64,000 nucleotides of DNA from Paragorgia papillata. Taxonomy: Eukaryota > Cnidaria > Anthozoa > Scleralcyonacea > Coralliidae. The stretch is taken from assembly GCA_035771165.1 (NCBI GenBank), contig JAWNZC010000317.1, positions 22,501 to 86,500 of the forward strand. The letters run 5' to 3'. Both the position numbers and the translations under genes were made by a program. This document shows, one piece after another, positions 11,849 through 23,680 of this stretch. Under the pieces are notes generated by a model. That model was not told where the DNA came from, did no database searches, and saw nothing but the letters and a program-made list of their open reading frames with translations. Within the stretch, counting starts at the first letter, position 1; each line of letters opens with the position of its first letter.

Positions 11849-12060
11849 TTAATTTGCATATCTACTATACTACTATTGGTCGTCCGTAGTCGGAGGAGCC
11901 AGAAGGCTCCTCTTTCATTGGTTACTACCCTAAGGCAGGGGGGGCACTACTCCCATCCCAGATGGTGCTGATTTTACAGAGGGGGGAAACCGGAGAACTG
12001 GAGAAAAATCCTTGAAGCACATGGAAGACCAACTCTACTCTACTCACATGGTTCAAGCTC

Positions 12061-12150
12061 GAGAGAATGGGGCTATTACCAGACGGTCACCCATCCAAGT
12101 ACTAACCCCGTCTAACCGGGCTTAACGATCGGTGAGAGGCAGCGCCCTAA
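12061..12150 (-). repeat. 5S rRNA-derived SINE-like head
   Basis: On the minus strand the segment reads GTTAAGC, then GGTTAGTACTTGGATGGG and TGACCGTCTGGTAAT. These are the 3' half of a 5S rRNA, including the C-box GGATGGGTGACC. The 5' part of 5S and the closing stem are absent, and the minus-strand sequence runs on into an unrelated tail towards about 11936. It is therefore not a functional 5S gene. A 5S-derived SINE, or a 5S pseudogene with a fused tail, fits. Confidence 0.7.
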
Positions 12151-12296
12151 CAGCACACGCCAGACGATTTTACTTGTCACAGGAAAAAACCACCGTTGGG
12201 AAATGGTTAATATCACGGGCTAAACATTTACGAGTCCATCTCGTATATCCCGCAGACCCTCTAACCATTATCTCCTATAAACACTCCCCAACTAAC

Positions 12297-12927
12297 GTCT
12301 GCTGAAACGAGCCACACATTCCATTCCATTCCATTCCATGCAAACAAATAAGCGTAAAAGTCAGTGCAGAGCGTAAAAACAGCGTAAGAGAAATTTAAGA
12401 TTGTAAACAAACGCTCAAAGCTAATAAGGTGTTTAGTGTCTGAAGCGACTGCCCGAATTAGTTTACTTGAAAGCTAATATTTTGCTTACTATAGCTCAGA
12501 GCTTTACAAAATTTACGAGGAATGGTATTATGAATATGTTCTTGCTGGTCGTGTAAATAAATCTGTGCGAAAAGCTTTAAAAAAGCTACAAGTGTCGGCG
12601 AAATGCATCTAGCGGATAATAATTTTTTCACCCGGATGTCTGGCCATCTCGATGGTATTACTCAGCTTCATAATATATTCCAGGCAGTGACGCTTTTAAC
12701 TTTATTTCATGTACATGTATTCATATCACGATTCACAGTTACAAGATCATCTTATTGATTCTATTTACGCAAAATTTTTACTAAACTATATTAGCAATAG
12801 TCTTCGAAATATTGGTTAAAACGGTCAGCTCAAGCCTCAAGGTCGGAAGTCAGCTTTCCAGAATCTAGAAAGCTCGCTGTGCTTGGTCGGATTAAGGGAA
12901 TGGAATGTGTGGCTCGTTTCAGCAGAC
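12297..12927. mobile_element. ~630-bp element with ~30-bp TIRs
   Basis: GTCTGCTGAAACGAGCCAC followed by ACATTCCATTCC at the left is matched by its reverse complement at the right, ending GTTTCAGCAGAC. The left end also carries a short (ATTCC)n run. No transposase is visible, so it would be non-autonomous. The target duplication is not clear. Confidence 0.65.
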
Positions 12928-13086
12928 CTTAGTTTGGGAATAAGCGTGAGCCATAAGAAGGTCTGCGAAGGAGACTACTCTAACCATTGAGCAATTTCGC
13001 GCGCAGAGCCTTCGGTACTTTTGGCCAGCGCCAGGGGAACTGTTACAAGAACTAGACTCAATAATCTCTTTTTTAAATTCTTTCAG

Positions 13087-13219
13087 GAACGCCACCTTCG
13101 TGCTTTGCAGTATCTTCCAGACATTCTTAAGTTCCAACGTCAGCTTTCTGAGAAATTTCATCGTCGACTGGATCGAAATGAAGCCGAAAAATTTACTCTA
13201 GATGACTTTTTGAAGAGAG
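13087..13219 (+). CDS. RNF213-like gene, exon 5 of those visible
   Basis: A 133-nt exon between acceptor AAATTCTTTCAG and donor AGAG/GTATGA. It starts in phase 0 and leaves one base. The translation includes ERHLRALQYLPDILKFQRQL and KFHRRLDRNEAEKFTLDDFL, a strong match to my memory of the RNF213 C-terminal region. The next plus-strand exon is 43 kb away at 56471 and also has phase 1. The exon that should come between, by family comparison, appears on the opposite strand at 58142-57987. Confidence 0.85.
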
Positions 13220-13313
13220 GTATGACATAATGCAAAAATAAATGGGATAAAACTTGTGTCCTATACTTTTTGCTAACACTTATCTAATCTTAATATCAAT
13301 TTAATACATTTAA

Positions 13314-13601
13314 CGAACACTGTCGTATTTTAATGATACAAACTGAGACAGAGGCATTGATTGTAATGAATTGTGGCAAAAGGAGATAGCGAGGAAGTAA
13401 CTGAATCGGGAATAGGGTGTCCTGTCCGGCGGCCTAAAATGGGGATCGCCCATTTTAGAGCTAGCCATTGACGAAGTCTGAGGTGTGCTCAGCACTTGTA
13501 GGTCAGAAAATGCCTTAACCCATCCAAATCCTTCACGTGGGTGAAGTTTGTGAGGCACAGCACTTCTGTGAAGTGATAAGGATGACAGCACTTCCTGCCA
13601 C
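13314..13601. repeat. Interspersed repeat A, copy 1
   Basis: The segment from GATACAAACTGAGACAGAGG to CAGCACTTCCTGCCA recurs at 14057-14319 with substitutions and a ~30-bp deletion. It lies in the big RNF213-like intron. No coding motif is seen in the open frames it carries. Confidence 0.8.
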
Positions 13602-13700
13602 TCATTTATTAGATAATTAAATTATTACATTTTTTTTTACTATTATAATTAATTTCTATGGGCTATTTATGTTGTTACCAAGGGGTTGTGGTGGGTGGGA

Positions 13701-14050
13701 TAAAAATCCCCGAAAAACATAAACCGCTATTTTACAGAACGATTTGAGTGAGCTCTCTGATTGTGAGTCTGTGACAGAATGACCACCTTCACCCTTGCCG
13801 CATTCATTTATATCATTGCCTCAAGGAGGAATTTTGTTTTGATAAGGGGGAATCTTTAGATAAAGGTTTGGGTTAAGTTGGGCTTTATCTTTTTTGCCAG
13901 GTGTTTTTATGCACTTTATTCATCTGGCTTTTGCATCTGACTTTGTTCACATGACACATGAACTACACTTTAATGATCGCTTTGAGACAGGAGATACATT
14001 ATCTCTTACTCCCTCACATTAACCTAAATTTATTAATAATAAATTTCTAA
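13701..14050. repeat. Interspersed repeat B, copy 1
   Basis: The segment from AAAAATCCCCGAAAAAC to TTATTAATAATAAATTTCTAA recurs at 16287-16633 at high similarity. It contains a purine-rich block CAAGGAGGAATTTTG. Here it is followed at once by repeat A copy 2, so A-B-A is a composite arrangement. Confidence 0.8.
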
Positions 14051-14056
14051 ATTAAT

Positions 14057-14319
14057 GAACACGGTCATATTTGAATGATACAAACTGAGACAGAGGCATT
14101 GATTGCAATTAATTGTGGCAAAATTAAAGGAGATAGCGAGGAAGTAAACTGAACCGGGAGGAGGGTGTCCTGTCCGGCGGCCTAAAATTTGGATCGCCCA
14201 TTTTAGAGCTAGACATTGACGAAGTCTGAGGGGTGCTCAGCACTTGTATGTCAGGTGGGTGAAGTGTGTGGGGCACAGCACTTATGTGAAGTGATAAGGA
14301 TGACAGCACTTCCTGCCAC
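14057..14319. repeat. Interspersed repeat A, copy 2
   Basis: Diverged second copy of the 13314-13601 repeat, same orientation. It lacks about 30 bp around the former 13500-13530 segment. Confidence 0.8.
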
Positions 14320-16286
14320 GAATTGAACGCAGTGATAATTCCCCCACTGAAGTTTTGGATTTGTATAGTAGTAAAAGTAATAATTAATCTAATAATAATT
14401 AGAAAGTAGAAATATTTATGAATATTGGATTATAATGACCGCAGTTGACACTATAGTTGTACTACTGATGTGTGAGACGAGGCTTGGGAAAACGGGGTGC
14501 TGTTAGTCAAATACCGACACTCAAAGCTTACTTGCTGGAATGTCAGGGAGGCCAGAAAAAACCTGACGCTGGTGAAAAAAACGTGGGAAAAGCCAGTGAC
14601 AGGAAAAAGTTGGGTGGAGCCAAGACGAAACAAGCAGCTTCTCCACAAAGCAGTTATGTTACAAATGTTGTGCCGAGTGTCAATATCTTGCGAAACAACG
14701 CCAAGCTATAGTTAGTATGCATCGCGTAGGAAATTGGTTCTTGGTTATTATTGGATTTATAATTTTTACACCTTGTTTGTTGAGTGCTGTCTAGGGGTGA
14801 CGATCGAAGTCGGAGTGGGATCAACGATGTTGGACAAAATATAATAGGCAGGCTATTGCGGAACTGAAAAAACGCCGTGTGTTTTGCTTCAGTTACGGTT
14901 ATGTTCTGAACTTGCGTGAGTGCCTGAGGAGAGTCTTTGCCTTAATCTATAATTGAGCCAATCTGGATGTAGACCAATAAGGAGTCATATCGCCGTGGCA
15001 ACTGAACGTGCCTTCCGTCTTGGCTTTTGGTGTTTTTTTGGATCTGTGGTTTGCCAAAAACTGTCATCTAATATTGGTATAACAAGAAAAAGGGACAAGC
15101 AAAGCAGAGCAAAACAAAGGGAGAAAAAAACAACAACACGCAAATAAACAAAGGCAAGGGTTGTGCAATCACAGACCGTAAGAGGGTGGAACAGAAAGAA
15201 ACTAAAAGGCTGGGACTCTGCAATGACTATAGGCTAGAATATTTATTTGGAAGAAAAACAAGATGTCTGTTAACATATTGCATGCGCTCTCAGTGATCAA
15301 ATTGGGACGCCAATATGCGTGGGCCGAAACATATTATAAATAATCTCTTCAGCAAGGTATGCTGTCACCGATTGCCAAGGAGGCGCGCGCAGGGAAATTT
15401 CTTTAAAATTTTGAAGCGGCACTGTGCTGCTCCGTATCATGTCTTGAATGCCGAATTCTATGTCAAACAACAGACGTCATGCTACATTTTGTGTGTTTCT
15501 TATCGATAACTGACGGGGCTATAATTTTTTTTTGTTGTTGATCGTAAGAATGTGTCCTTGCGCTTTCAGGGTGCTTTTCAATAATTTCCATTAGCAGGAC
15601 TTTCGATCGTCTTAGTGATATTCCTTCGTCGGGTTTCGGGATATGTATACGGTATCATGGTAGCCGCAGCATAACGAGTTAAAGTTGGGTTTGAACTGCT
15701 GGATATTTTGAAAAACAAATTATGTTTGATTTGTTGTATCTGGGCTTGTAGCCGAGGGTAATGAAATGACAATAAGACCTCCAATGGGGCGCTGATGCCG
15801 CTCATGAATATGATCATGCGTTGAAGTGTTTAGTGTCATAAATTAACGCGTTAGTTGAGAACTATTGAATATATCGAAGGTTTCGAACAGTTGTGTGGTT
15901 GCCTCATTATTTAAATATATACTATTCTTTTATTTCTTTTTGTATCCTTATATTTATCGTCGATTGACCGAGACTGGAGTGGCTGCATGTCGACAAGTAT
16001 TAACTTGGCCGAGTCATTTGACCGCAATAAGTTATTCTCGAGGTCTAGTAAGAAAGGAAATCCCAAACCTCAAGCGATGTAAAGACACAAGTATATATGC
16101 TAGGGACGGGAAAGCAAGGAGCATACTCACAAATACTTTTCGCTGATGAGGGCCTTTTGGTTGTATACCAGAGCATTCAGTTGTAGTGGTTTGCTTGAAA
16201 ATGATGGTTGTAGCAGTTGGTCAAGGACAGGCGACTTGGTCCGCCGGCTTAATGAAATCCAATCAGATGATGAATTATGTGAACTA
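14320..16286. other. Intronic stretch, no gene seen
   Basis: Several short open frames (14472-14711, 14953-15147, 15315-15509, 15865-16146 and minus 15578-15817) show no domain, no family resemblance I recognise and no consistent splice phase. I leave them unannotated. Confidence 0.5.
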
Positions 16287-16633
16287 TAAAAATCCCCGAA
16301 AAACTTAAACTGCTATTTTACAGAACGATTTGAGTGAGCTCTCTTACTGTGAGTCTGTAACAGAATCACCCCCGTCACCCTTGCCGCATTCATTTATATC
16401 ATTGCCTCAAGGAGGAATTTTGTTTTGATAAGGGGGAATCTTTAGATAAAGGTTTGGGTTGGGCTTTATCTTTTTTGCCCCGTGTTTTTATACACTTTAT
16501 TTATCTGGCTTTTGCATCTGACTCGGTTCACATGACACAGGAACTACACTTTAATGATCGCTTTGAGGCAGGAGATACATTATTTCTTACTCCCTCAACA
16601 TTAACCTAAATTTATTAATAATAAATTTCTAAA
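16287..16633. repeat. Interspersed repeat B, copy 2
   Basis: Second copy of the 13701-14050 repeat, in the same orientation, with scattered substitutions. Confidence 0.8.
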
Positions 16634-16900
16634 ACTACAATTTAAAAGTCTTCATTTAATTACTATAATTTCATTTGCAATTTCAAAGGAAACAGGGAAA
16701 ATGTAATTTAATTTTTGTGACTACCGCTGACCTGTCAGCGGGAGCCACAATGTCGGCGTGATCTTGATTGAGTGTCTTGGACCTCACTTACGTCATACTC
16801 GTGCAGCCATCGCCAGATATTCGTCACGGTCGCTATATCGCCATTGATCGCCAGGTTTTCCAGGAAGTACTCGAGTTGTTTTCGTGGCCTCGTGGGGACC

Positions 16901-19900
16901 TTTGCATTTTGGTTGCTCTCGATGACAGTTTTGATTTTTGAAAAGTGTTAATTATTACTTTGCAAATCTTTTCTTCTTGGAGCGGTTTCTGTCATTGATC
17001 CGTTTATACAAGGTAAGAAATAGTTTCAAAACTGTGACCTTGTTTATCTTATATACTATATACAAAATCTATAAATACTTGATCGGATCTCAAAGCCAAC
17101 CTCGTACTTCGGTACTTATAGTTATAGCAGTACTAGAAATATTCAGCTTATAAAGTTCGCTAGAAGTTGGGCCTTCAACTGTGTCCTGTTTAAAAGGACG
17201 AAGAAATTATAATATTAACGGTAAAATCACTTTATGAGTTTAAGTTTAAATTTGGTTGAATTGTGTGTTGTGCTCACTGGTCAGTGACTCATCACTCATG
17301 TTACTCCATGTACATGTATAAAGTTTATATATCATACACTATTATAAGAGTGAGAAATGTGTTTTAAATTAGGTTTTATATTAGATCAAACACAACTTTT
17401 GAGTGTTTCAAGATCAAACAAATCAGGAAATGAATCAGTTGTCAAATGAATTAGTATTTTAAGATAAGTTTGAGGTAAAAGTTGACTTAATCTATCCAAG
17501 TGTTTGATCACATATCAAACCTTTATCTCGCTTATGATTTTCCTATGTGTTTGTGAGTGTTTGGTTTATGAATTATTAATGAGTTTGAGAAGTATATATC
17601 ACAGTGCCCTGTATTTACACTATATACATGTATATAAGTAATTTATGCGGACAAACTATGTTGGCTGTTACATAGACATTACAAAACCTTGACTTGGTGC
17701 TTTGTTTACTTGTTTTAGGTGGTATTCAATATCTTGTATAATGAAATTAAGAAACCAAAGCTTGTGCACACCACAGCTGCTACAGCGGTCTGACCACAGA
17801 ATAGTAGATACACCAGAAGTCTGCCTCTTGTGAAAGTACTAAAATATTCTATGATCTGGTGTCTAAGTGTCACTCAATTGTACATTTTGATAAATTGTTG
17901 AAAAGCTATTGTGAACTGTTGGGAAACTTAAAGCCTTGAATATGTTGAAAGCCTTGAAATGAAGAAATATATCTGTTGAAACTACTATACTGAGTATTGT
18001 TGTACTGTCTTATTTAAAATACTAGCAGAATCACAAAATATTAGTGATGTGCATTACACTTGAATGCCTCTGACAGCATATTTACGACAGGTAAAATGTT
18101 GTTTTGGAACACAATGTTGATGATCTGGGGTGAGTTGTACAAAGCTGAGATAGCTTATCTAGTTGAAAAGGCCTAGCCAAACAACAGCACTAATCATGCT
18201 TTAAACAACCTAATATAAAATTTTATCCACTGAATAGTTAGGTATCTGATAGTGCTGTTCGGTGGATAAAAGTTAAATTGGGTTGTTCAAAGCACCATTA
18301 GAGTGGTTCTCTAGCTAGGATTTATCCACCAGCTAAGCTATCTGGGCTTCTTAAAAAAATCTGAATTTTACAAGTTCACTTCACGTAATACTTGGGGGCA
18401 TGTTTATAATGCTAATATATGCTATGTTTTGAAACAGCCAGTAAAGATGTATGTATGGTTGTGACATGTCCAAATTAGCAATACATGTATCAAATTATTT
18501 AAAATAACTGTCATTTTTTTTGTGTCTGCTTTTCACACATTTTCATGCATTGCTTCTTAAGTCTCAGTCCTTGTGGCATTTCTGTGCTTAACAGCGGTAG
18601 TCACATGTACGCATTGCGTACCTTTTTTTTGGTATACTTATAGGGTATTGGCAAGAAAAATTAAAATTTTTAATTTATGATGTTCGGGTTAATAAACATA
18701 CTAAGGTAATCCAAGTAACTAGAACATTTTTTCATAACAACATTACTAATTTAAACAAAACACAATCGTATCAACCACCATCTTGTTTTAATACTGTACC
18801 TAATTAACTTGGAAGTTAGTGACGTCACAAGTTGGGTAAATATTATAAAATTACACTTTGCTGATAGATGAGTGCGTTCCATGCTTTTAACAGGGTTCCA
18901 AATGAGCTCAGTTGTGCCTGGGAACCCCAAGTACAAGGTTTCTCAAATTTAGGCAAAAAAATTAAAAACTAGGCAAGCAGAAAGTATAAATTAGGTTGTC
19001 TAGTTTTAAAGCAATACAGTGTAAAATATATCAAATATAAATTATAATGTCCATAGTTAGCAGATTTTAATAGCTTTTTGTTCTATAATATCCTGCTGTT
19101 TGTTTCATTTATTAATCCCAACACCATGCAACCCAACACCTTGACTCATCTTTATATGTCAACACATCCGCGTTAAAGACGTCATTGCCTTTCGGCTGCT
19201 AAGCTTGGAGTCTGGGGACGTCCTAGTTTTGGGTGCAGAAGACTGGAAACGTCCTAGTTTTTGTCAATTCTAGGACGTTCTCAGGCTCTACGCCAAAAAA
19301 ACTAGGACGTTCTCAGACTCCCTACTCCTTCTCCGCCTAGAAAACTAGGCCGTTCTCAGGCCTTTACGTCTCGCTCTGACTCTCCGCGCTTTGCATTGAA
19401 TAAATATCATTGTTTACCTGTCCTTGGTCTGCAGATGTAAGATGTTCTTTATTTTGAGGTTATTGAATAAGGAATGGATTTACATGTTTATATTGAGTAA
19501 TCTGCGAAATATTATTATACTTTGGTGGATGAAGTACATCTTAATTCACCTCTTGTCTTAAATGACTCGGTAGTCACTATTCAGCTCTACCGTCTACGAC
19601 CGATAAGTATGATGTCATTTAGTAATTACGTAAATACAGTATAAATACAATGAAGTATGTTACTAAAATTATATACTCTAGAAACTATATACTGCTGTTT
19701 TCAGGTGACCGCGCCACGCGCCGAATTTTGATCGTTGTTTGCATTGTCTCAACTCCTACTTGACACGGCCCAAAGTACGAGTTCACACGGGGTCAAGTAC
19801 AAGTTCAGTTTAGTCAAGGTTATTTAAAATGCTTGTCGACAATAGCTCTTTTACTGTAAAATCAATGGACAAAGCTTTTTCACTAGTAATATCTCCTTCT

Positions 19901-20940
19901 GCGTTTGCTAAGTTTCATAATTATTATCTCAGAACTTGCATGCTGTCTGGGATCCAGCGTTAAATGTTATTAGTGTTCAATTTCAGTTCGTTGGGATAAG
20001 TGAAATGTGATTGGTTGATACAAAAATAAACATTAATTTACAACTGTCAAAAACTTGATTCGAGCACTAAAAATAACCTTGACTAAATTGAACTTGTACT
20101 TGACCCCGTGTGAACTCATACTTTGGGCCGTGTCAAGTAGGAGTTGAGACAATGCAAACAACGATCAGAATTCGGCGCGCGGCGCGGTCACTTGAAAACA
20201 GCAGTATGCAGCAGCCATCGAACATCAACATTTCTCAGCCTCAGGTATGCCTGGATAATTTCAGAAAATATACTTAGTTAATAGTTTCTTATTACTTGTT
20301 TCAATCCGGTTATTGGTTAATAGTTTTAGCATTTGAACCACTGCCACACACCCACGGCCACACCCAATGCCACACCCACTTGTGAAACTGAAATTAGGCT
20401 ATCAATTTTTCAATCGCTGAACCCCAGGCACAAAAAAATGCTCTTTTGGAACCCTGCTTTTAAAAGTATTTTAGTGCAATGATGTGAAAACGACATTCAC
20501 TAAAAGCTAACTTCAGACATGCATATAACTTCAGATGCATATAAAAAAATTCAAGATGGCGGACGACAAGATTGTTGGTTTTTTTTTTCGAAATTAGCGG
20601 TGTTTGTGACAAAAATCGTTCATGTTACTTGGATTACAAGTATTTTTATTAATAAAAAATAAATAAATTGAAAATCATTATTGGTTTGTTGTTTACGGAA
20701 TTGTATATTTTTCTTGTCAATACTTTAGAGCAAAGATTGTTTTGATGACAAATGTTGCGTTTTTCTGCCAAGTTACATGTTAGTTATGAATTATGTAAAT
20801 ATTTGTTGCAATGAAATACACGCCGAAGCGGAGGCGGCACCGTTCAAGATACTGTTTACTGTACTCTCTTTGATTCCTTCTAAATGCCAACTAAAATTAT
20901 TGTAATAGTACTACATTTGATGGCCTTGGGCGTAAATATG
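16901..20940 (+). repeat. 4.04-kb tandem unit, copy 1
   Basis: The unit begins TTTGCATTTTGGTTGCTCTCG and ends GGGCGTAAATATG, where the next unit starts without a gap. It has no convincing gene: the 71-aa and 61-aa open frames repeated in each copy have no motif. Internally it carries a foldback block near 18175-18345, a cluster of CTAGGACGT motifs (about 19215-19370), a 513-bp MITE (19692-20204), and a YY1-like AAGATGGCGGAC box near 20552. The copies are nearly identical, so expansion was recent or is being homogenised. Confidence 0.93.
19692..20204. mobile_element. MITE with ~135-bp TIRs and TA target duplication
   Basis: The termini are CTGCTGTTTTCA and TGAAAACAGCAG, flanked by TA on both sides. 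The arms continue inward through GGTGACCGCG, GATCGTTGTTTGCATTGTC and the CACGGCCCAAAGTA block to AAGGTTATTT. The TA duplication suggests a Tc1/mariner-type mobiliser. The same MITE sits at 44698-45212, 48750-49262 and 52788-53300, so it was present before the 4-kb unit was amplified. Confidence 0.85.
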
Positions 20941-22595
20941 TTTGCATTTTGGTTACTCTCGATGACAGTTTTGATTTTTGAAAAGTGTTAATTATTACTT
21001 TGCAAATCTTTTCTTCTTGGAGCGGTTTCTGTCATTGATCCGTTTATACAAGGTAAGAAATAGTTTCAAAACTGTGACCTTGTTTATCTTATATACTATA
21101 TACAAAATCTATAAATACTTGATCGGATCTCAAAGCCAACCTCGTACTTCGGTACTTATAGTTATAGCAGTACTAGAAATATTCAGCTTATAAAGTTCGC
21201 TAGAAGTTGGGCCTTCAACTGTGTCCTGTTTAAAAGGACGAAGAAATTATAATATTAACGGTAAAATCACTTTATGAGTTTAAGTTTAAATTTGGTTGAA
21301 TTGTGTGTTGTGCTCACTGGTCAGTGACTCATCACTCATGTTACTCCATGTACATGTATAAAGTTTATATATCATACACTATTATAAGAGTGAGAAATGT
21401 GTTTTAAATTAGGTTTTTATATTAGATCAAACACAACTTTTGAGTGTTTCAAGATCAAACAAATCAGGAAATGAATCAGTTGTCAAATGAATTAGTATTT
21501 TAAGATAAGTTTGAGGTAAAAGTTGACTTAATCTATCCAAGTGTTTGATCACATATCAAACCTTTATCTCGCTTATGATTTTCCTATGTGTTTGTGAGTG
21601 TTTGGTTTATGAATTATTAATGAGTTTGAGAAGTATATATCACAGTGCCCTGTATTTACACTATATACATGTATATAAGTAATTTATGCGGACAAACTAT
21701 GTTGGCTGTTACATAGACATTACAAAACCTTGACTTGGTGCTTTGTTTACTTGTTTTAGGTGGTATTCAATATCTTGTATAATGAAATTAAGAAACCAAA
21801 GCTTGTGCACACCACAGCTGCTACAGCGGTCTGACCACAGAATAGTAGATACACCAGAAGTCTGCCTCTTGTGAAAGTACTAAAATATTCTATGATCTGG
21901 TGTCTAAGTGTCACTCAATTGTACATTTTGATAAATTGTTGAAAAGCTATTGTGAACTGTTGGGAAACTTAAAGCCTTGAATATGTTGAAAGCCTTGAAA
22001 TGAAGAAATATATCTGTTGAAACTACTATACTGAGTATTGTTGTACTGTCTTATTTAAAATACTAGCAGAATCACAAAATATTAGTGATGTGCATTACAC
22101 TTGAATGCCTCTGACAGCATATTTACGACAGGTAAAATGTTGTTTTGGAACACAATGTTGATGATCTGGGGTGAGTTGTACAAAGCTGAGATAGCTTATC
22201 TAGTTGAAAAGGCCTAGCCAAACAACAGCACTAATCATGCTTTAAACAACCTAATATAAAATTTTATCCACTGAATAGTTAGGTATCTGATAGTGCTGTT
22301 CGGTGGATAAAAGTTAAATTGGGTTGTTCAAAGCACCATTAGAGTGGTTCTCTAGCTAGGATTTATCCACCAGCTAAGCTATCTGGGCTTCTTAAAAAAA
22401 TCTGAATTTTACAAGTTCACTTCACGTAATACTTGGGGGCATGTTTATAATGCTAATATATGCTATGTTTTGAAACAGCCAGTAAAGATGTATGTATGGT
22501 TGTGACATGTCCAAATTAGCAATACATGTATCAAATTATTTAAAATAACTGTCATTTTTTTTGTGTCTGCTTTTCACACATTTTCATGCATTGCT
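20941..22595 (+). repeat. 4.04-kb tandem unit, copy 2, left part
   Basis: The first ~1.65 kb of copy 2, ending at the target site ATTGCT where the Polinton is inserted. It continues at 43561. The sequence matches copies 1, 3 and 4. Confidence 0.93.
22590..22595 (+). repeat. 6-bp target site duplication, left copy
   Basis: ATTGCT here and at 43555-43560. The undisturbed unit (for example at 47595) reads CATGCATTGCTTCTTAAG with one ATTGCT, which confirms the duplication. Six bases is the normal Polinton/Maverick size. Confidence 0.95.
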
Positions 22596-22897
22596 AGTAG
22601 TGTCAAAAGGCCGATCCTGGCTACAACCTTAATGGCCGCCATTTGTTTACTAAAATTTTGATAGCCGTTTCTGGGGCATGGGTTCGCAACCCCCTCCTGG
22701 ATTTTTTTTTTAAAGATGGCTGCCGATCCTGGCTCCCGGTTTGCAAAGGATTTTGGGTTTTTTTTGGGAATGGTTTGGGGATGGTTTTGGGAATTTTTGG
22801 GAATGGTTTTGGGAATTTTTGGGGTTTCTGGGGTTGCCAAAATTTTTGGATTTTTTTTTTTGAATATTTTTGGGGTTGGGGTTTGCCAAGTTTTTTT
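22596..22897 (+). repeat. Polinton left terminal inverted repeat
   Basis: About 302 bp. The outer part holds GCCGATCCTGGCT at 22610-22622, repeated at 22722-22734, and YY1-like cores GGCCGCCATTTG (about 22634-22645) and AAAGATGGCTGCC (22712-22724). The inner half (about 22750-22890) is a run of G-tracts (GGGAATGG, TTTTGGG, GGGG) on the strand whose 5' end forms the terminus. The open frame across it also occurs in the right TIR and is not a gene. Confidence 0.95.
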
Positions 22898-22904
22898 AAA
22901 ATAA

Positions 22905-23105
22905 ATGAACACCAAAAGGAGTAACTTATGCCCAGATGGAGAAAAATGTATGTGGGTTGGGTTTACAAAATATCCAGGCAATGCACCAAATATTATATAT
23001 TTTAACAAAAGTACACATCCAAAAACAGTTTGCAACTATATCCATCCAGGCGAAACAAAAGTCCAAATGTTGGTTAGAACTGGGGTATACGATACCGTTT
23101 TTTGA
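22905..23105 (+). CDS. Small Polinton protein, 66 aa, unknown
   Basis: The first ORF inside the left TIR. Its ATG lies in AAATAAATG, the start context shared by most genes of the element. The protein has Cys at positions 9 and 15 and again near 43 (TVCNYIHPG), and aromatic-Gly-rich blocks; a small metal-binding or disulfide fold is possible. I do not recognise it. It ends about 40 bp before the start of the next gene. Confidence 0.55.
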   Translation: MNTKRSNLCPDGEKCMWVGFTKYPGNAPNIIYFNKSTHPKTVCNYIHPGETKVQMLVRTGVYDTVF

Positions 23106-23144
23106 ATTGAACTTTTTTTTTTGGAAAAAAATTTAAAAATAAGA

Positions 23145-23603
23145 ATGAACTCAAGAATTGAAAATTTAGAAGAATTAAGAAACCAATACAAAATATTGGT
23201 TAATAATTCAAACATTGTTGAAATGAAAATAGTTTCAGACAAAATTATTACCTTAATGTTTCATGAAATTATGGATGACTTTCATCCAATGGCAGTACTT
23301 GAAGAAATTTTTGAAGTATTGGTTGAACTTCATGGACTTACTAATGAGGTTCGTCGTACTAGATTTGGAACCACTGATCGTCAAATTTTAGAAGGAATAG
23401 ATTGCAAAACAGGTATTGCAGTAGATATGGTTAATGACTTTAAAAATGGAATTGTTGAAAGAGGAGAAGAAGTTGCAGAAGAGGACTTTGAAGATGACGA
23501 AGATGAGGCCTTTGAAGATGATGATGAAGTTATCGATGAGCTTGGTCCCATAAAGCATGACGATCGCCAATTTGCAGAAAAAGATGACTGCATTGAACTT
23601 TAA
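23145..23603 (+). CDS. Acidic-tailed protein, 152 aa, unknown
   Basis: The reading frame opens at 23121 with TTG; I choose the ATG at 23145 because it follows AAAAATAAGA, like the other starts. The N-terminal 100 residues are predicted mostly helical (NSRIENLEELRNQYKIL, then FHEIMDDFHPM). The C-terminus is strongly acidic (EEDFEDDEDEAFEDDDEV), with a short FAEKDDCIEL end. Acidic tails of this kind occur in DNA-mimic and chaperone-like proteins, but nothing specific can be said. No family is recognised. Confidence 0.65.
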   Translation: MNSRIENLEELRNQYKILVNNSNIVEMKIVSDKIITLMFHEIMDDFHPMAVLEEIFEVLVELHGLTNEVRRTRFGTTDRQILEGIDCKTGIAVDMVNDFKNGIVERGEEVAEEDFEDDEDEAFEDDDEVIDELGPIKHDDRQFAEKDDCIEL

Positions 23604-23680
23604 AAAACATTTCAAAAAACATAAACATAAACAAAAATCTTTAACAAAAATGTTAAAAATTTTTAAAATAATATATTGGT

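Noticed and set aside
12061..12150. Functional 5S rRNA gene
   Set aside because: Only the 3' half is present, with no 5' half and no closing stem.
16938..17153. 71-aa frame repeated in every 4-kb unit (also 20978, 45985, 50034) and the 61-aa minus frame (18751, 43757, 47798, 51847)
   Set aside because: Repeated only because the unit is repeated; no domain, no start context, no codon signature.
22643..22924. Open frames in both TIRs (also 43244-43507) rich in Gly-Phe-Trp
   Set aside because: They are products of G-tract repeats in the TIR and occur identically inverted at the other end.
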